Notes: generated by a model not told the origin, from the sequence alone. DNA of 64,000 nucleotides from Peptococcaceae bacterium CEB3 (GCA_001029295.1 LDXJ01000060.1:127-64126); one strand, 5' to 3'; positions 1-8,730 are shown, numbered from the stretch's first letter. Made by a program: numbers and translations.

Positions 1-2
1 GC

Positions 3-230
3 GAAAACGGTAGTAAACGTGCCGCTATCGAAGGAACCAATTCCGCTTTTAAACGGGCGCATGGAGCTGGGAAACTTAAAGTTAGAGGTTTAGTACGCTG
101 TAGTTTGGTCATGGGCTTGAAAACAATCGCTCATAACTTCCACCAGATCGTTCGTCTCCTCCAAGGTGATACTCGTCAAAAGTGCAGAAAAAATGCAGGC
201 CTACACCAAGGGACACTTGCGACCATTTAG
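3..230 (+). pseudogene. Transposase C-terminal fragment (IS1182-like DDE)
   Basis: The window opens inside a reading frame that ends in TAG at 230 and encodes about 75 residues. The visible block IEGTNSAFKRAHGAGKLKVR followed by a Leu/Lys-rich tail ending in HNFHQIVRLLQG is typical of the last part of IS1182-type (DDE_Tnp_1) transposases, in which the Glu of the EGTNS motif is the final catalytic acid. The start lies outside the window, so intactness cannot be judged. The roughly 110 bases after the stop hold no gene and probably include the right end of the element; no terminal repeat could be defined. Family placement is from motif recall only. Confidence 0.75.
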
Positions 231-339
231 AGAAAATGACAGGTTGGAGAGAAGAAATACCCTCCTGCACCACGAAAATATGCGCTATTTTCTATGGATA
301 TTCCGGATTTTGAGAAACACAGGATCCATGAACTGGTAA

Positions 340-1011
340 AATCAATTTGAGCGTACAATTAAGAGCGGGTCGGCCTACTATATCTTTAGACTTTTAGCAC
401 TGGAATCATTAATCAATTATTTTAGAATATCTGACGAGCTAAATTCGGTTACTTCCGCGCCATCTGACACCGGGGAGTATGAGCGGTGGGTTGACGACCG
501 AATATATGGAATCTCTTCACAAGAAATAATACGTAATTTTACTCTATACAGACCTCGCCATGTTGTTCGATTACTTAATTTATCAAAACTGCTGTGCGGT
601 GGTAGCGAAAGGATCTCTACAACGACCTACAACGCAATAAGAAGACGCTATTCGCTCGAGTGTTGGAACGAGGTCACCGAAGAGTTATCTCTCTCCTACA
701 CATCAAAGGAGCTAGAACTTATTAAAGAATGGTTGACCGGCATGCCGCGGCTAACAGGGTACCAGGATATGAAGGAAAAGGCTGAGCGATTGTGGGCAAG
801 TAACGACTGCAACAGAAGCCTGCTTCATCGCGTTGACGATTTGATAAGGGACTTATATAAAGCAGGGGTAATTGGAAATTACCATAAGCCATATAGAAAC
901 AAACCCGCTACCCACCGTTGGTACTTTCGAGGTGACGAGACCTTGTTAGTAACTCAGGATGTTCAAGTACACCGCATATTTCAAACCGTTCTTTCTACCG
1001 TTCACCCATGA
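340..1011 (+). pseudogene. 5'-truncated P-loop ATPase-like protein, C-terminal part
   Basis: An open frame of about 223 codons runs from just after a stop at 337 to TGA at 1011, but no start codon with a ribosome site precedes the conserved part. It reads like the helical C-terminal half of a large STAND/Sll1717-type P-loop ATPase: a segment with YRPRHVVRLLNLSK, then a winged-helix-like region and a final block with RWYFRGDETLLVTQD. The nucleotide-binding half is missing and would lie where the upstream transposase debris now sits, so I infer that insertion removed the 5' end. These ATPases are often found in accessory and defence regions. The family assignment is tentative. Confidence 0.5.
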
Positions 1012-1165
1012 ATAAGGTTGGTGCAAGTATGTTAGAATTGGACTGAGGCGTAGCGGTCAAAGAAATGACCCTTCCGCCCTCCGCACGAAAGGATAAAAGT
1101 GAATTGTACCCGGTTTAAAAGACACTCCGAACTGAGATAATATTAAACAGTCGGAGGTGCCTAAA

Positions 1166-1462
1166 ATGACCAATAATGGTAGGAAGTATAACAAAGAGTT
1201 TAAGACGGATACTGCAAAGCTCGTTGTTGAGAAGGGCCGCAGTGTGCCCAGCCTCTCAAAAGATCTCGGCGTTAGCGAGAAGACCCTCTATGCCTGGGTA
1301 GCGGCATTCCGGAAGGACTCAAACAACGCCTTCCCTGGTAGCGGCAAATTAAAACCCATAGATGAAGAGATGCGCCGAATGAAGCGTAGGCTGGCTGATC
1401 TTGAGGAGGAAAATGCTATCCTAAAAAAAGCAGCGGCCATCTTCATAAACCCCCGGAAGTAA
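1166..1462 (+). CDS. IS3-family transposase OrfA
   Basis: OrfA is 98 residues, the usual length. It has an N-terminal helix-turn-helix of the HTH_8 type (KEFKTDTAKLVVEKGRSVPS then LSKDLGVSEKTLYAWV) and a C-terminal leucine-zipper-like coiled coil (MRRMKRRLADLEEENAILKK) for dimerisation. I chose the ATG at 1166 because CGGAGG at 1152-1157 sits eight bases before it; the upstream in-frame GTG overlaps that ribosome site. A run of seven A and a G at 1423-1430 is a classical IS3 slippery sequence, where -1 frameshifting would make the OrfAB fusion. Because orfB is cut short, the element should be unable to transpose on its own. Confidence 0.85.
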   Translation: MTNNGRKYNKEFKTDTAKLVVEKGRSVPSLSKDLGVSEKTLYAWVAAFRKDSNNAFPGSGKLKPIDEEMRRMKRRLADLEEENAILKKAAAIFINPRK

Positions 1463-1764
1463 GGTTTCAATTTATTGACGCACACCGCTTCGAATTCCGG
1501 GTGGTGAAGATGTGCCAAGTGCTTGAAGTGTCGCGAAGCGGTTATTACGGCTGGCTTAAGCGCCCAAAGAGCAACCGGCAAAGGGCCAATGAGGAGTTGC
1601 TTGATCTGATCAAGACGATTCACGAGCGCAAGCGAAGGTTATATGGGGTTCGACCGATGACCCATGAATTAAACAAGAAGGTAAAATGCGGTCACAATCG
1701 GGTGTACCGGCTCATGAAAGAAAACGGCATTCATTCACAAATGCTCGAGCACAATTTCTCCTAG
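1429..1764 (+). pseudogene. IS3-family transposase OrfB, 3'-truncated
   Basis: In the -1 frame from the slippery site the sequence continues as KKSSGHLHKPPE, then FIDAHRFEFRVVKMCQVLEV and SRSGYYGWLKRP, the HTH_21 start typical of IS3 OrfB. It ends after MKENGIHSQ, before the rve/DDE integrase domain. The last residues (MLEHNFS) are encoded by the left arm of the hairpin repeat that starts around 1742, so the repeat sits exactly at the truncation point. An internal GTG at 1501 opens the same frame but is probably not a real start. Confidence 0.8.
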
Positions 1765-1794
1765 CCAGTCGAAATTGTGCCGGGGTCGTACCCT
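1742..1794 (+). repeat. Hairpin repeat, covarying variant
   Basis: Left arm CACAATTTC (1750-1758) pairs perfectly with GAAATTGTG (1771-1779), followed by CCGGGGTC. The family consensus is CACAATTCC / GGAATTGTG, so both arms changed together at the same pair. The tail continues with the family's ACACAACGGGGAACGATTC. Confidence 0.8.
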
Positions 1795-1870
1795 CACACA
1801 ACGGGGAACGATTCTGAACATTTAATAAAACATCGAATGGTTTTCAAAATGATTATTTAAGTTAAGGATT

Positions 1871-1887
1871 TGTGCCGGGGTCCGACC
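1871..1887 (+). repeat. Hairpin repeat, right-half remnant at intron 5' junction
   Basis: Only the right part (TGTGCCGGGGTCCGACC) is present, directly abutting the 5' end of group II intron copy 1. The left arm and loop are missing. Confidence 0.75.
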
Positions 1888-2540
1888 GTGCGCCAAGAAA
1901 AGGGTGTGTCATAGAGTGGGTGGGAATCCCACCAGAAAAGGTTAGCCAACCATTCTGTAGCGAGTCTTGAGAGGCACAGGGTGACCTGTGTATCTAAGCG
2001 TAGACAGCAAACTAGCAGGCCGGAAGCGTAAGTTGAAGCGATAGAGCCCCGAAATCCCGAAAATGGTGAAGGCCGATGCTGTGGTCGGAGCAGAAGGCTA
2101 CACCTTGCTGGTCGCAAATGGCAAGAACAGCAAGGCTTCCCCGGGGTCGTAAGCCTAGCATGCTAGATATGGCTATGACACATCAACTTGGGAGACCTTA
2201 CCGTCCTTCAGAAATGGAGTATGGCGGACAAGCAATAAGAAAGCAAGGAAGCCAAATGACAAAGGTAAGGAGTCGGATCATCGCATAGTACTGATGAGAC
2301 GGGGTAATGCCCGTAGAGGGAAGGCGGTGACGTGTTATCGTCCCTGTCCGGGACACGCGAACTACACTTACGGAGGTAGGTAATTTGTGTTAACGAAACT
2401 GGCAGGGATAGCAGAAGTAGCTAAATTGCGGCCACAAGAGAAGTTCACATCTCTGGCACATCTTATCAACGTCGATATGCTGAGAATGTGTCACACGGAG
2501 ATGGACGGCAAGAAAGCGACTGGAGTAGACGGGGTAACGT
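1888..2540 (+). mobile_element. Group II intron copy 1 (5' RNA domains and start of maturase), truncated
   Basis: The segment begins GTGCGCC, the conserved group II 5' end, and runs about 500 bases of structured non-coding RNA (domains I-IV region) before the maturase start at 2387. The same sequence recurs at 12350 and 28666 at near identity, and its first about 50 bases recur at 37429. The intron breaks off at about 2540 inside the maturase gene, so it lacks the reverse transcriptase core and domains V-VI and cannot splice by itself. Confidence 0.8.
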
Positions 2541-2881
2541 CGGGCGGCAGCCAGCCGGCAGGCGTGGATTCACCCGGCGGGAACGCCACCGCCCAACCGC
2601 TCACGGAGGCGGAGGTTGTCCGGAAGTACATGCCGGAAATCCAATCCTTGCAAAGCGTGGCCCTCAGCCGTCTGGATACGTTGTATGGAGCGGCTGTTCA
2701 GGAGTACCGCCAGGAGAAGGCAACAGGGAGGGTCAACCGTGCGGCCTTAGCCCAGAAATATATCCAGGCGGGAAACCTCTTGGAGGGTAATGTGGACGGG
2801 CGCTTCTATTTCTATCCTGGGCTCTATGCAGTCCGAGCTGGTCTCCGACGGCCTGCCGACGGATCAAGTGAGGGTGATTAA
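2387..2881 (+). pseudogene. Chimeric ORF: maturase N-terminus fused to a fragment of the 20569-21399 protein
   Basis: The frame starts at GTG 2387, nine bases after GGAGGTAGG. About 50 residues are the N-terminus of a group II intron maturase (EKFTSLAHLINVDMLRMCH, then EMDGKKATGVDGVT). From about 2560 the frame reads into a copy of the C-terminal part of the membrane-anchored protein at 20569-21399 (SPGGNATAQPLTEAEVVRKY and onward). The copied part later loses frame around the FYFYPG segment relative to the intact gene and ends at an out-of-frame stop. The ORF is therefore a junction product of two truncated sequences. Nothing suggests it makes a functional protein, although its start and ribosome site are intact. 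Confidence 0.8.
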
Positions 2882-2948
2882 GAGCGAATATGAAGCGGCC
2901 AAAGCGGCCAGGCGCTCGGCGATCTTTGGGAGGGCGTTAGGGGGGTAG
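2560..2948 (+). repeat. Degenerate copy of the 3' end of the 20569-21399 gene
   Basis: This stretch is very similar base for base to 21018-21400, down to the GCGTTAGGGGGGTAGGC that contains the original stop. It carries small changes that break the frame. It is one of three places where this gene's 3' end occurs (also 10975-11102 and the intact gene). Confidence 0.85.
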
Positions 2949-2995
2949 GCTGAAACAGCCCCCGATATTTTGAGGCCACGATGAAGGGACCCAGC

Positions 2996-3110
2996 GGAGG
3001 GCGCGTTGCGTTTCAGTGGGTACGAGAATTTTGTGGTCGTCAGCGACCGGGGGGTCGTGCGCCTGCGGAACCTCCACGGCGACAATGTGTTGTTGACTTC
3101 CGTATGCTTT
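2996..3110 (+). pseudogene. Fragment of a capF-like cupin domain
   Basis: In the frame starting near 3006 the residues NFVVVSDRGVVRLRNLHGDN align with LLVANGRGVVRLRKVHSDK encoded at about 42637-42700 in the capF-like gene. The DNA is also similar there. This is a piece of roughly 35 codons of the cupin part of a second UDP-sugar reductase gene, cut off on both sides. It precedes the NERD gene and is unlikely to be translated usefully. Confidence 0.6.
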
Positions 3111-3220
3111 ACTTTGACAACGCCCAGCGGAAGAGGGAACACCTCTCCGGCAGGACAGCTAGCGAGAAAGGTGTACCGACAACAAGGTATCCTTGCTCCA
3201 AAATAGAAGGGGGGGTAACA

Positions 3221-3961
3221 GTGGGCTTTTGGGAAATGCTCACGGGCGAGCAACCAGGTATCATTACGTCAATATTAAATTATAAGAACAAAGGACAATG
3301 GGGCGAATACTTGACGACGTTTGCTTTGAATCACGATAATCTTACAGGGCATCTTAGGACAATGTGCAATCTCTATATTCCCGATAAAGAGAAAACTACC
3401 GAAATCGACGTACTTATGATCCACGAAAAAGGTTTCTTTGTCTTTGAAAGCAAAAATTACAGCGGCTGGATCTTCGGTGATGCGGACGCGGAGAAGTGGA
3501 CACAATGCCTACCAAATAAGGAAAAGCATCAGTTCTATAACCCCATCCAGCAGAACAAAACACACATTAGAGCCCTTGCTGACTTCCTCCAACTCCCGGA
3601 AAAGGCTTTCTTCTCGTACATTATTTTTTCCGAAAGGTGCGAGTTGAAAAGTGTCCCGGCAGATACCGAGGCATATACCATTGTTAGGCGTCACCGCCTT
3701 CTGAAAACCCTTCGAGCAGATTTAAAAACACGTAACAGTTGCTATACAAAGGAACAAGTTGACGATTTCGTCAATAAACTTGAAAGTACAACACATGTAT
3801 CTGATGAGGAGAAGCGGCAGCATATCCAGGCAATCAAAGACAGAACCGAAGGGGACGTTTGCCCGTACTGTGGGGAAAAACTGGTGCTGCGCCAAGGGAA
3901 ATACGGAAGTTTTTACGGGTGCAGTACGTATCCCAAGTGTAAATTCATAAGGAAAGCATAA
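3221..3961 (+). CDS. NERD-domain nuclease-like protein with topoisomerase-type zinc finger
   Basis: The product is 246 residues. The N-terminal two thirds is a NERD domain, a PD-(D/E)XK nuclease-related fold: the block TEIDVLMIHEKGFFVFESKN shows the Asp and the E-x-K pair expected of the active site. The C-terminus is a four-cysteine topoisomerase-type zinc ribbon (CPYCGEKL ... GCSTYPKC), suggesting nucleic-acid binding. I chose GTG 3221 because AAGGGGGGG lies about six bases before it and the frame upstream is debris from other genes. The family is common in accessory and defence regions, often with helicases; no partner gene is next to it. The function is not established and nuclease activity is inferred from the motif. 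Confidence 0.85.
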   Translation: MGFWEMLTGEQPGIITSILNYKNKGQWGEYLTTFALNHDNLTGHLRTMCNLYIPDKEKTTEIDVLMIHEKGFFVFESKNYSGWIFGDADAEKWTQCLPNKEKHQFYNPIQQNKTHIRALADFLQLPEKAFFSYIIFSERCELKSVPADTEAYTIVRRHRLLKTLRADLKTRNSCYTKEQVDDFVNKLESTTHVSDEEKRQHIQAIKDRTEGDVCPYCGEKLVLRQGKYGSFYGCSTYPKCKFIRKA

Positions 3962-3984
3962 GAAGGGAAGGTGAGAAGAATTCC

Positions 3985-4150
3985 AGAACGGGGACTAGTG
4001 CCCCGTGAGGGTACCTTCAGCCACTGAATGGCGGACGGGTGCGTCCGGTTGGACCAAGGATGTGTTCCTAACGTCAATGCGGTATTTATTATGAAAGGAT
4101 GGCCTTCGAAGCCGGTTTTTAGGAACGAGTTCAAGACACTCTAGCTATGG
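3985..4150 (+). other. Non-coding segment resembling part of a group II intron
   Basis: The stretch around GGCCTTCGAAGCCGGTTTTT (about 4101) matches GGTCCTTCGAAACCGGTTTA at about 35630, inside another non-coding block. The paired sequences and lack of any ORF suggest an RNA fragment of an intron domain, but the class is not identified. Confidence 0.4.
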
Positions 4151-4177
4151 TCGGCGGCCAAGGGGAAAAGTAAAGTT

Positions 4178-4873
4178 ATGAAGAAGTACTTAGTGGCACT
4201 TATCAAAATAACTGATCATCCGGAAGATTTAGTCGAAGGAAACCTATATTGTAACAGGCTTGGGTACTTTGTAGAAAGCGAAGAAAAGGAAATAGGCGAC
4301 TCTAAAGAAGCCACTGCGATAGTTTCCAGGCCCCACAACATTTTTAACAGGCTCTATCGATTCAACATCCAGGACAGCGAGCTGTTGAACAGTCCGGTAT
4401 TTTGCCTATACGGCGTTCTCGGAGATAAATACTGCGATACATCCAAAATTCACTTCGATAATAAAAGACTCATGGCCTTTGGTGAGCGGGCCGTCATCAT
4501 AAAAGACGTGAGAAGATTTCTTAACCAGGTTGACAAGAATCAACCGCAGTTCTCGTATAGCATTGTGAGGTATATTGATTTTTCAAATCCTAGAGGCGAA
4601 GACGAACGCGCTATATTTAACCCCATTGTCAAAAAGGACTTGCGTTTTAGGTATCAGAAGGAATTTAGGATATATAGCCACCACGTCGATCTGGAGGGGG
4701 CAAAAACTTTCTATATAGGAGACTTGCGCAACTTTACGGAAATATGCGAAACGGAAGAGTTATATGTTGGGAAAGATGTTGATCTAAAAGTTGATTGGAA
4801 TCATTGCGATATTAACAACTTCGATAGAACTACCCGTAAGAGCTGGGGGAAACTGGAGGGATCCCCAACCTAG
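4178..4873 (+). CDS. Uncharacterised 231-residue protein
   Basis: A complete ORF opens at ATG 4178 with a weak AAGGGGAAAAG ribosome site about 6 bases upstream. I do not recognise a named family. The layout LYCNRLGYF near the N-terminus and RFRYQKEFRIY near residue 160 resembles a loosely conserved group of accessory-region proteins of unknown function. There is no signal peptide or membrane segment; the protein is charged and probably cytosolic. It stands alone between two non-coding intron-like blocks. Its base composition is more AT-rich than the helicase remnant downstream, consistent with separate acquisition. A role in phage defence or a toxin-like activity is possible only by association. 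Confidence 0.7.
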   Translation: MKKYLVALIKITDHPEDLVEGNLYCNRLGYFVESEEKEIGDSKEATAIVSRPHNIFNRLYRFNIQDSELLNSPVFCLYGVLGDKYCDTSKIHFDNKRLMAFGERAVIIKDVRRFLNQVDKNQPQFSYSIVRYIDFSNPRGEDERAIFNPIVKKDLRFRYQKEFRIYSHHVDLEGAKTFYIGDLRNFTEICETEELYVGKDVDLKVDWNHCDINNFDRTTRKSWGKLEGSPT

Positions 4874-4899
4874 GGGCGTGTTGACAAGTGAGCGATGTC

Positions 4900-5345
4900 T
4901 TGGCATTACGATGATACGATGTGGGCTCTTCCTTGCTAAGCTTAAGAAGTCACATTGATAAAGCCTAGCGGCTAATTCGTGGTCCTAATTCGTTAATCGA
5001 AGGTGTTGTCCTTCGCAAAGGCATAGTATTGAAGCCTCGGATGCAGCGCAACTGCCCGCATGGTGATACTCGGTGCGGAATAGGCGGGATGCCTTCTGCC
5101 GCCGGATCTTTTGCTGTTATTTAAGCTTTCTTAGCAGGAAATAGAAGAAGCACGTCGAACGATAAAGATGCGCCAGAGCTGGTCTCCAGGACTAGATGGT
5201 TCGTCTGTTGCAAGAGATTGCCTGGTGAGTGTGGTACATTGTGTTCGGGAGCAGGAAGGACTCCTGCGCGATGACATACAAGGGGGCGTCACTCCAAGGT
5301 AATCACCATGTCGCTTGCGCCTTTTTGGGCTACCAGAGACCTTGA
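4900..5345 (+). other. Gene-free interval with intron-like sequence
   Basis: No credible ORF is seen. The part around CCTTGCTAAGCTTAAGAAG (4932) matches CCTTGCTAAGTTCAAGAAG at about 35525, both followed by TTGA(C/T)AAAGCCTAGC. The remainder shows nothing recognisable. Confidence 0.5.
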
Positions 5346-5378
5346 TGACGCTGGAAGGATTCCCGACTTTACCAGAAC

Positions 5379-6731
5379 TTGCTTGGCATTCTTATGGAGG
5401 AAGAAGTCGACCTGTCAAAGATTCCTGAGACGGTTCGGAGCGCCTTTCTACAATACCTTGACTTGTGCCACGAAAACGGTATCTTGACTGTTCCGGACCA
5501 AACCATTTACCAGTTTCGCGGCAGCGATGTCGGTAACATCTTGCAGTTTGCCAAACGATATTCGGATGTGAAGTCCATCCGGCTCAATGATAATTTTCGC
5601 AGTAATGAAGGCATCGTTTGCGTTGCGCGCTCGGTGGTCGAAAGGAACCCGGAACGTTTGACGAAGAAAATGGAGGGCACGCATGCCCAGCCGTACGAAG
5701 CTGGGAGTGTCTTGGCGCTGTCTTTTGCTGACTGTGATGAGGAGGCAGGTTGGATGGTGGCAAAGATCCAAGGGCTCTATGGAACCGAGTACCGTGACAG
5801 TCCCGATAGACCGGCGCGTGGGCTCTCCTACGCGGATTTTGCAATTTTGCTGCGCAGTGTTAGGCATGATGCCGAGCCGATTATCCAAGCCCTCAAGGGG
5901 GAAAACATCCCTTTCGTTGTGGGTGGTATGGCTAAGCTATTTCAAACTCAAGAAGTGCACGCGCTGCGGAACGTATTTTACTACCTGGCGGATTTTGCCC
6001 CAGCAGATGAAACAGCGCTGACTAGTGCGCAGCTTCGTAAGATCCTCCTTAAAGCAGGGCTCGGACTTACGCAGGACGCTGTAAATCGTGGCATAGCATT
6101 TTTGAAAAAGCGCAAAGCCCAGATCGGAAATACCACGATGGCGGAACTCTTTCCGCAGCGTTTGTATCTGGACTTTCTCGGGGAAATTGAACTGCGTGAG
6201 GAGAATGTGGAGCAGGTCGCAGATGACAGCTTCCGAACGGGGGAAATTGTCTACTATAACCTGGGTAAGTTTAGCCAGGTCATTTCCGATTTCGAACGGG
6301 TCAATTTCCACACGGCCTCCGACGGCCAGTACCAACAGTTTGCCAATTTCCTGCGCTACCAAGCAGAGGAGTACTATCCGGAAGGTTGGGAGGAGGCGGC
6401 CGCGGCCAGACCGGATGCGGTGCAGGTTATTACGGTACACCAAGCAAAGGGCATGCAGTGGCCCGCGGTGTTTGTGCCTTGCTTGCGCAAAAACAGATTT
6501 CCGTCCGGTCGTAGGGGTGGTCGTTCGGTTTGGCATGTTATTCCGGAAGCTGCTGTGAAAGACGCAGCTCGTTATAAAGGAACAGTGGAGGACGAAAGGC
6601 GCCTTTTTCATGTTGCGCTCACTCGGGCGGAGCGATACCTTTTTTGTTCCTGGGCACCTATTCCGGACAATCAGCAACAGCGGAAAGTGTCCGCGCCAGG
6701 GCGACGTCACTGTCCCTCTCACCTTCAGTGA
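5379..6731 (+). pseudogene. UvrD/PcrA-type helicase, N-terminally deleted
   Basis: This frame encodes the second half of a superfamily 1 UvrD-like helicase. Visible motifs are PDQTIYQFRGSD (motif III region), RLNDNFRSN (motif IV), VITVHQAKGMQWPAVFVPCL (motif V) and RLFHVALTRAERYLF (motif VI). The Walker A region is absent, and the DExx motif that should precede PDQTIYQF has been deleted: CHENGIL runs straight into TVPDQTIYQ. Homology can be followed back to about 5370. The frame is then lost near 6690-6720 and continues in the 6610-7530 frame. ATP hydrolysis should be impossible. The parent was probably a helicase fused to a nuclease domain, as in many AddA-like bacterial proteins. Confidence 0.85.
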
Positions 6732-7530
6732 ATTAAAGTATTATTTCCTCTGCCCCTACCTATTTAAAATGCGCTTCCTCTATGGCTTTGACGAGCCTAT
6801 CGATCCGGCTTTGGGTTACGGAAAGTCGCTGCACGACGCCTTGGTCGAGATTCATACGGAGTCCATTCGAGGGCATATTCCGGTTAGCGAGGACATTCCC
6901 CGCCTAGTGGAAGACCACCTTCATTTGCCGTTTGCGAACAGTCGGATTGAAGCCAATCTGCAGCAAGCGGCTGAAGAAGCCTTAGCGCGGTATCTTAGGG
7001 AGCATCGGGATGAACTGTGGCGGCTCGAACATGTCGAGAAGGAGGTTGAACTCAATCTCGGCGAGGGGGTGGTTGTCAGTGGCCGCATCGATCTCATTCG
7101 GAATACGGACACCGCTGAGATCGTTGTGGTGGACTTTAAGTCTGATCAGCGCGCCCAGCAAGAGAATATCACGAGGATGCAGCTCCAGATTTACGCGGCC
7201 GGCTATGAGCGACTCACGGGCAGGCGTCCGGACCCGATTGAGGTCCACAACCTAGACCGGGGCGGCTCAAAACGTGAGCCGGTGGACAATTCTTTGCTTG
7301 AAAAGACGATGCAAGAAATTAGCCGGGCCGGCCGCAAGATCGGGGCAAATGACCTACCACGCTGGCGGCGCAAGGGGGAATCGTGCGGACAGTGTGAGTT
7401 TACGGGTATCTGCCGTTCGGAATATGGTTTTCCATGGGTCGCCTATACTCTCAAAAAACAACAATGCCCTCCCCTTTTGGGGAGGGCGAGGCTCACGGGT
7501 TCGGTTAGGAATCGAGAGATTGTTGGATGA
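6610..7530 (+). pseudogene. PD-(D/E)XK nuclease domain of the same helicase-nuclease gene
   Basis: From about 6720 this frame carries the continuation of the helicase: LTFSELKYYFLCPYLFKMRF is the usual start of a PDDEXK_1 domain, followed by VSGRIDLIRN and EIVVVDFKSDQR (Asp and D-x-K of the nuclease site) with LQIYAAGY. The final CGQCEFTGIC resembles the cysteine cluster of AddB/Cas4-like nucleases. The first 30 codons of the frame are the helicase read out of phase. The natural end should be near PWVAYTL (7446); after that the frame runs into the terminator and Rpn block, which marks the junction of a duplicated segment. Helicase and nuclease parts were one polypeptide. Confidence 0.85.
7466..7487 (-). 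terminator. Palindromic terminator after Rpn remnant 1
   Basis: Perfect nine-base stem GCCCTCCCC / GGGGAGGGC with a TTTT loop on the plus strand, just beyond the stop of the minus-strand Rpn gene. The second Rpn copy has the same hairpin at 16299-16320 with an AAAA loop. Confidence 0.65.
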
Positions 7531-8119
7531 CCTGTTTTGCTTCATCCAGGGTGCCGGTCGTGTAGACGCCCCTGAGAATTCGGTTTAACCGATCGAGGCT
7601 CTCGATGTGACGAATGGTCTCCTGAAGAGCCTGCGAGTCCGGACCAAAGCGCACTTCAAGGTATTGACAGATGTCATCCGCTCTGCCTTTTGCTTCACCT
7701 TCTGCTTTTGCCTTTTGCACTTTCAATTCGGCGGCCCGTGCCGCCGCCATGCGATCCATAAGAGCCTTTCTGCGATCAAAATAGAGTTCCCGCAGTTTAG
7801 GGTCGCCGCTCATATTTTCCCAATTCTTCATCGCCCGGTCAATCATCGGATCTTCCACTGCAATCGCCTCCAGTTGCTTGCGGATTTCCTCGTCCTCGTT
7901 GCCGTCGAGTAAGAACAACCAGCGGACTAAACGGTCTTGTTGCGGTGTGACTTCTTTTTGCCGCCATTTCTTACGTAATTTCGGTAATTCGATATAATGC
8001 TGCGCTAAGGCATCGGTGAGTAAAAAGTGTTTGTCCTTTTCATATAAGCCAAAGATACTGTGAAAGTCCTCGGTTTCCTTAAAGCAAGAAAAGTTGAGAA
8101 TATCAATCGTAATGGTCAT
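7505..8119 (-). pseudogene. Rpn-family (PDDEXK) transposase-like nuclease, 5'-truncated copy 1
   Basis: The frame encodes the C-terminal 200 residues of an Rpn/PDDEXK_2 recombination-promoting nuclease: VTIDIL-like start, FLLTDALAQHYIELPKL, then the Ala/Glu/Lys-rich coiled stretch and the C-terminal YLEVRFGPDSQALQETIRHI. Full proteins of this family are about 300 residues, with the catalytic core in the missing N-terminal third, so no nuclease activity is expected. Upstream on the minus strand the sequence changes at about 8120 to a dispersed 200-base repeat. A second, shorter copy lies at 16338-16898. These genes are abundant and usually multicopy in Bacillota. Confidence 0.85.
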
Positions 8120-8124
8120 GGTAT

Positions 8125-8330
8125 ATCATTTTTTCCGTCTCCAGGTCGAGGGTCTGACTTGCAATTCGGGCCGCTTTGAGTGATGAATTGGTGCGCACAC
8201 ACCTCAACGCGCTTAACGACCGCCTATTCGACACAATAAGGGAAATTTTATGACGTTGAAGAAGGATTTTCCCTATGGGTGACGAATAGTGTCATTCAGT
8301 GGGAATAAAGTCCTAAACAGGGACAGGCGG
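8125..8330. repeat. Dispersed ~200-base repeat, copy 1
   Basis: Runs from TTTTTTCCGTCTCCAGGTCG through CGACCGCCTATTCGACACAA and GAAGGATTTTCCCTATGGGT to the AAACAGGGACAGG at its right end. Copies lie at 17715-17905 and 36055-36265. On the minus strand a decayed frame (LSLKAARLATQTLDL in the third copy) can be read, so the repeat may derive from the 5' part of a lost gene plus its leader. Confidence 0.75.
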
Positions 8331-8424
8331 TGGGTGTGATTTTTGGCAGACCCTTGACCATTGCCGCTACCCCGGAGCCAGTGAAAAGCATCTATGAGAG
8401 GCCCTGGTCTGCCTGGGCCGACCA

Positions 8425-8525
8425 GGCAGGAAATTACGCAAATTTTATGACTTGGAGGAAGGATTTTCCCTACGGATGACGAATAGTGGTATTCAGTGGG
8501 AATAAAGTCCCAGATAAGTCCCGTA
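8425..8525. repeat. Partial second unit of the dispersed repeat
   Basis: The right part of the repeat (GAGGAAGGATTTTCCCTACG ... TTCAGTGGGAATAAAGTCC) occurs again about 190 bases after the first. It directly precedes a hairpin element. Confidence 0.7.
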
Positions 8526-8531
8526 CACAGG

Positions 8532-8720
8532 TGCTCGACCACAATTCCTCCGTCCCGTCGGAATTGTGCCGGGGTCTGACCCTAACACAACTAACACAAC
8601 GGGGAACGATTCTGGCAATTCAATACTTAGAATCTGATCAACAAGAAATCGCTGCTCACCCCTGGGATTTCCCACCCGATCAACCGTGGGCTGGGGACCG
8701 TCCCCCTCAAATGGGGACGC
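8532..8720 (+). repeat. Hairpin element, full and unoccupied
   Basis: TGCTCGAC leads into CACAATTCC (8540-8548) and GGAATTGTG (8560-8568), then GGGTCTGACCC, itself a five-base palindrome, then ACACAACGGGGAACGATTC and a tail ending in small GGGGACCGTCCCC-type palindromes. No intron is present at the GACC site where other copies carry one. Confidence 0.8.
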
Positions 8721-8730
8721 GATCAAGAGA

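Larger units (their letters stand above)
1105..1764 (+). mobile_element. Truncated IS3-family insertion sequence (IS150-like)
   Basis: A left end beginning near the TGTACCCGGTTTAAAAGACA at 1105 is followed by orfA and the first part of orfB with a -1 frameshift site between them. The element stops abruptly at about 1742, where a copy of the dispersed hairpin repeat begins. The DDE catalytic part of orfB and the right end are absent. Confidence 0.75.

Noticed and set aside
1857-2288. Opposing ORFs of 70-86 codons in the intron 5' region, repeated at 12211-12594 and 28720-29065
   Set aside because: They recur only because the intron RNA sequence recurs; no ribosome sites, and the region is structured non-coding RNA.
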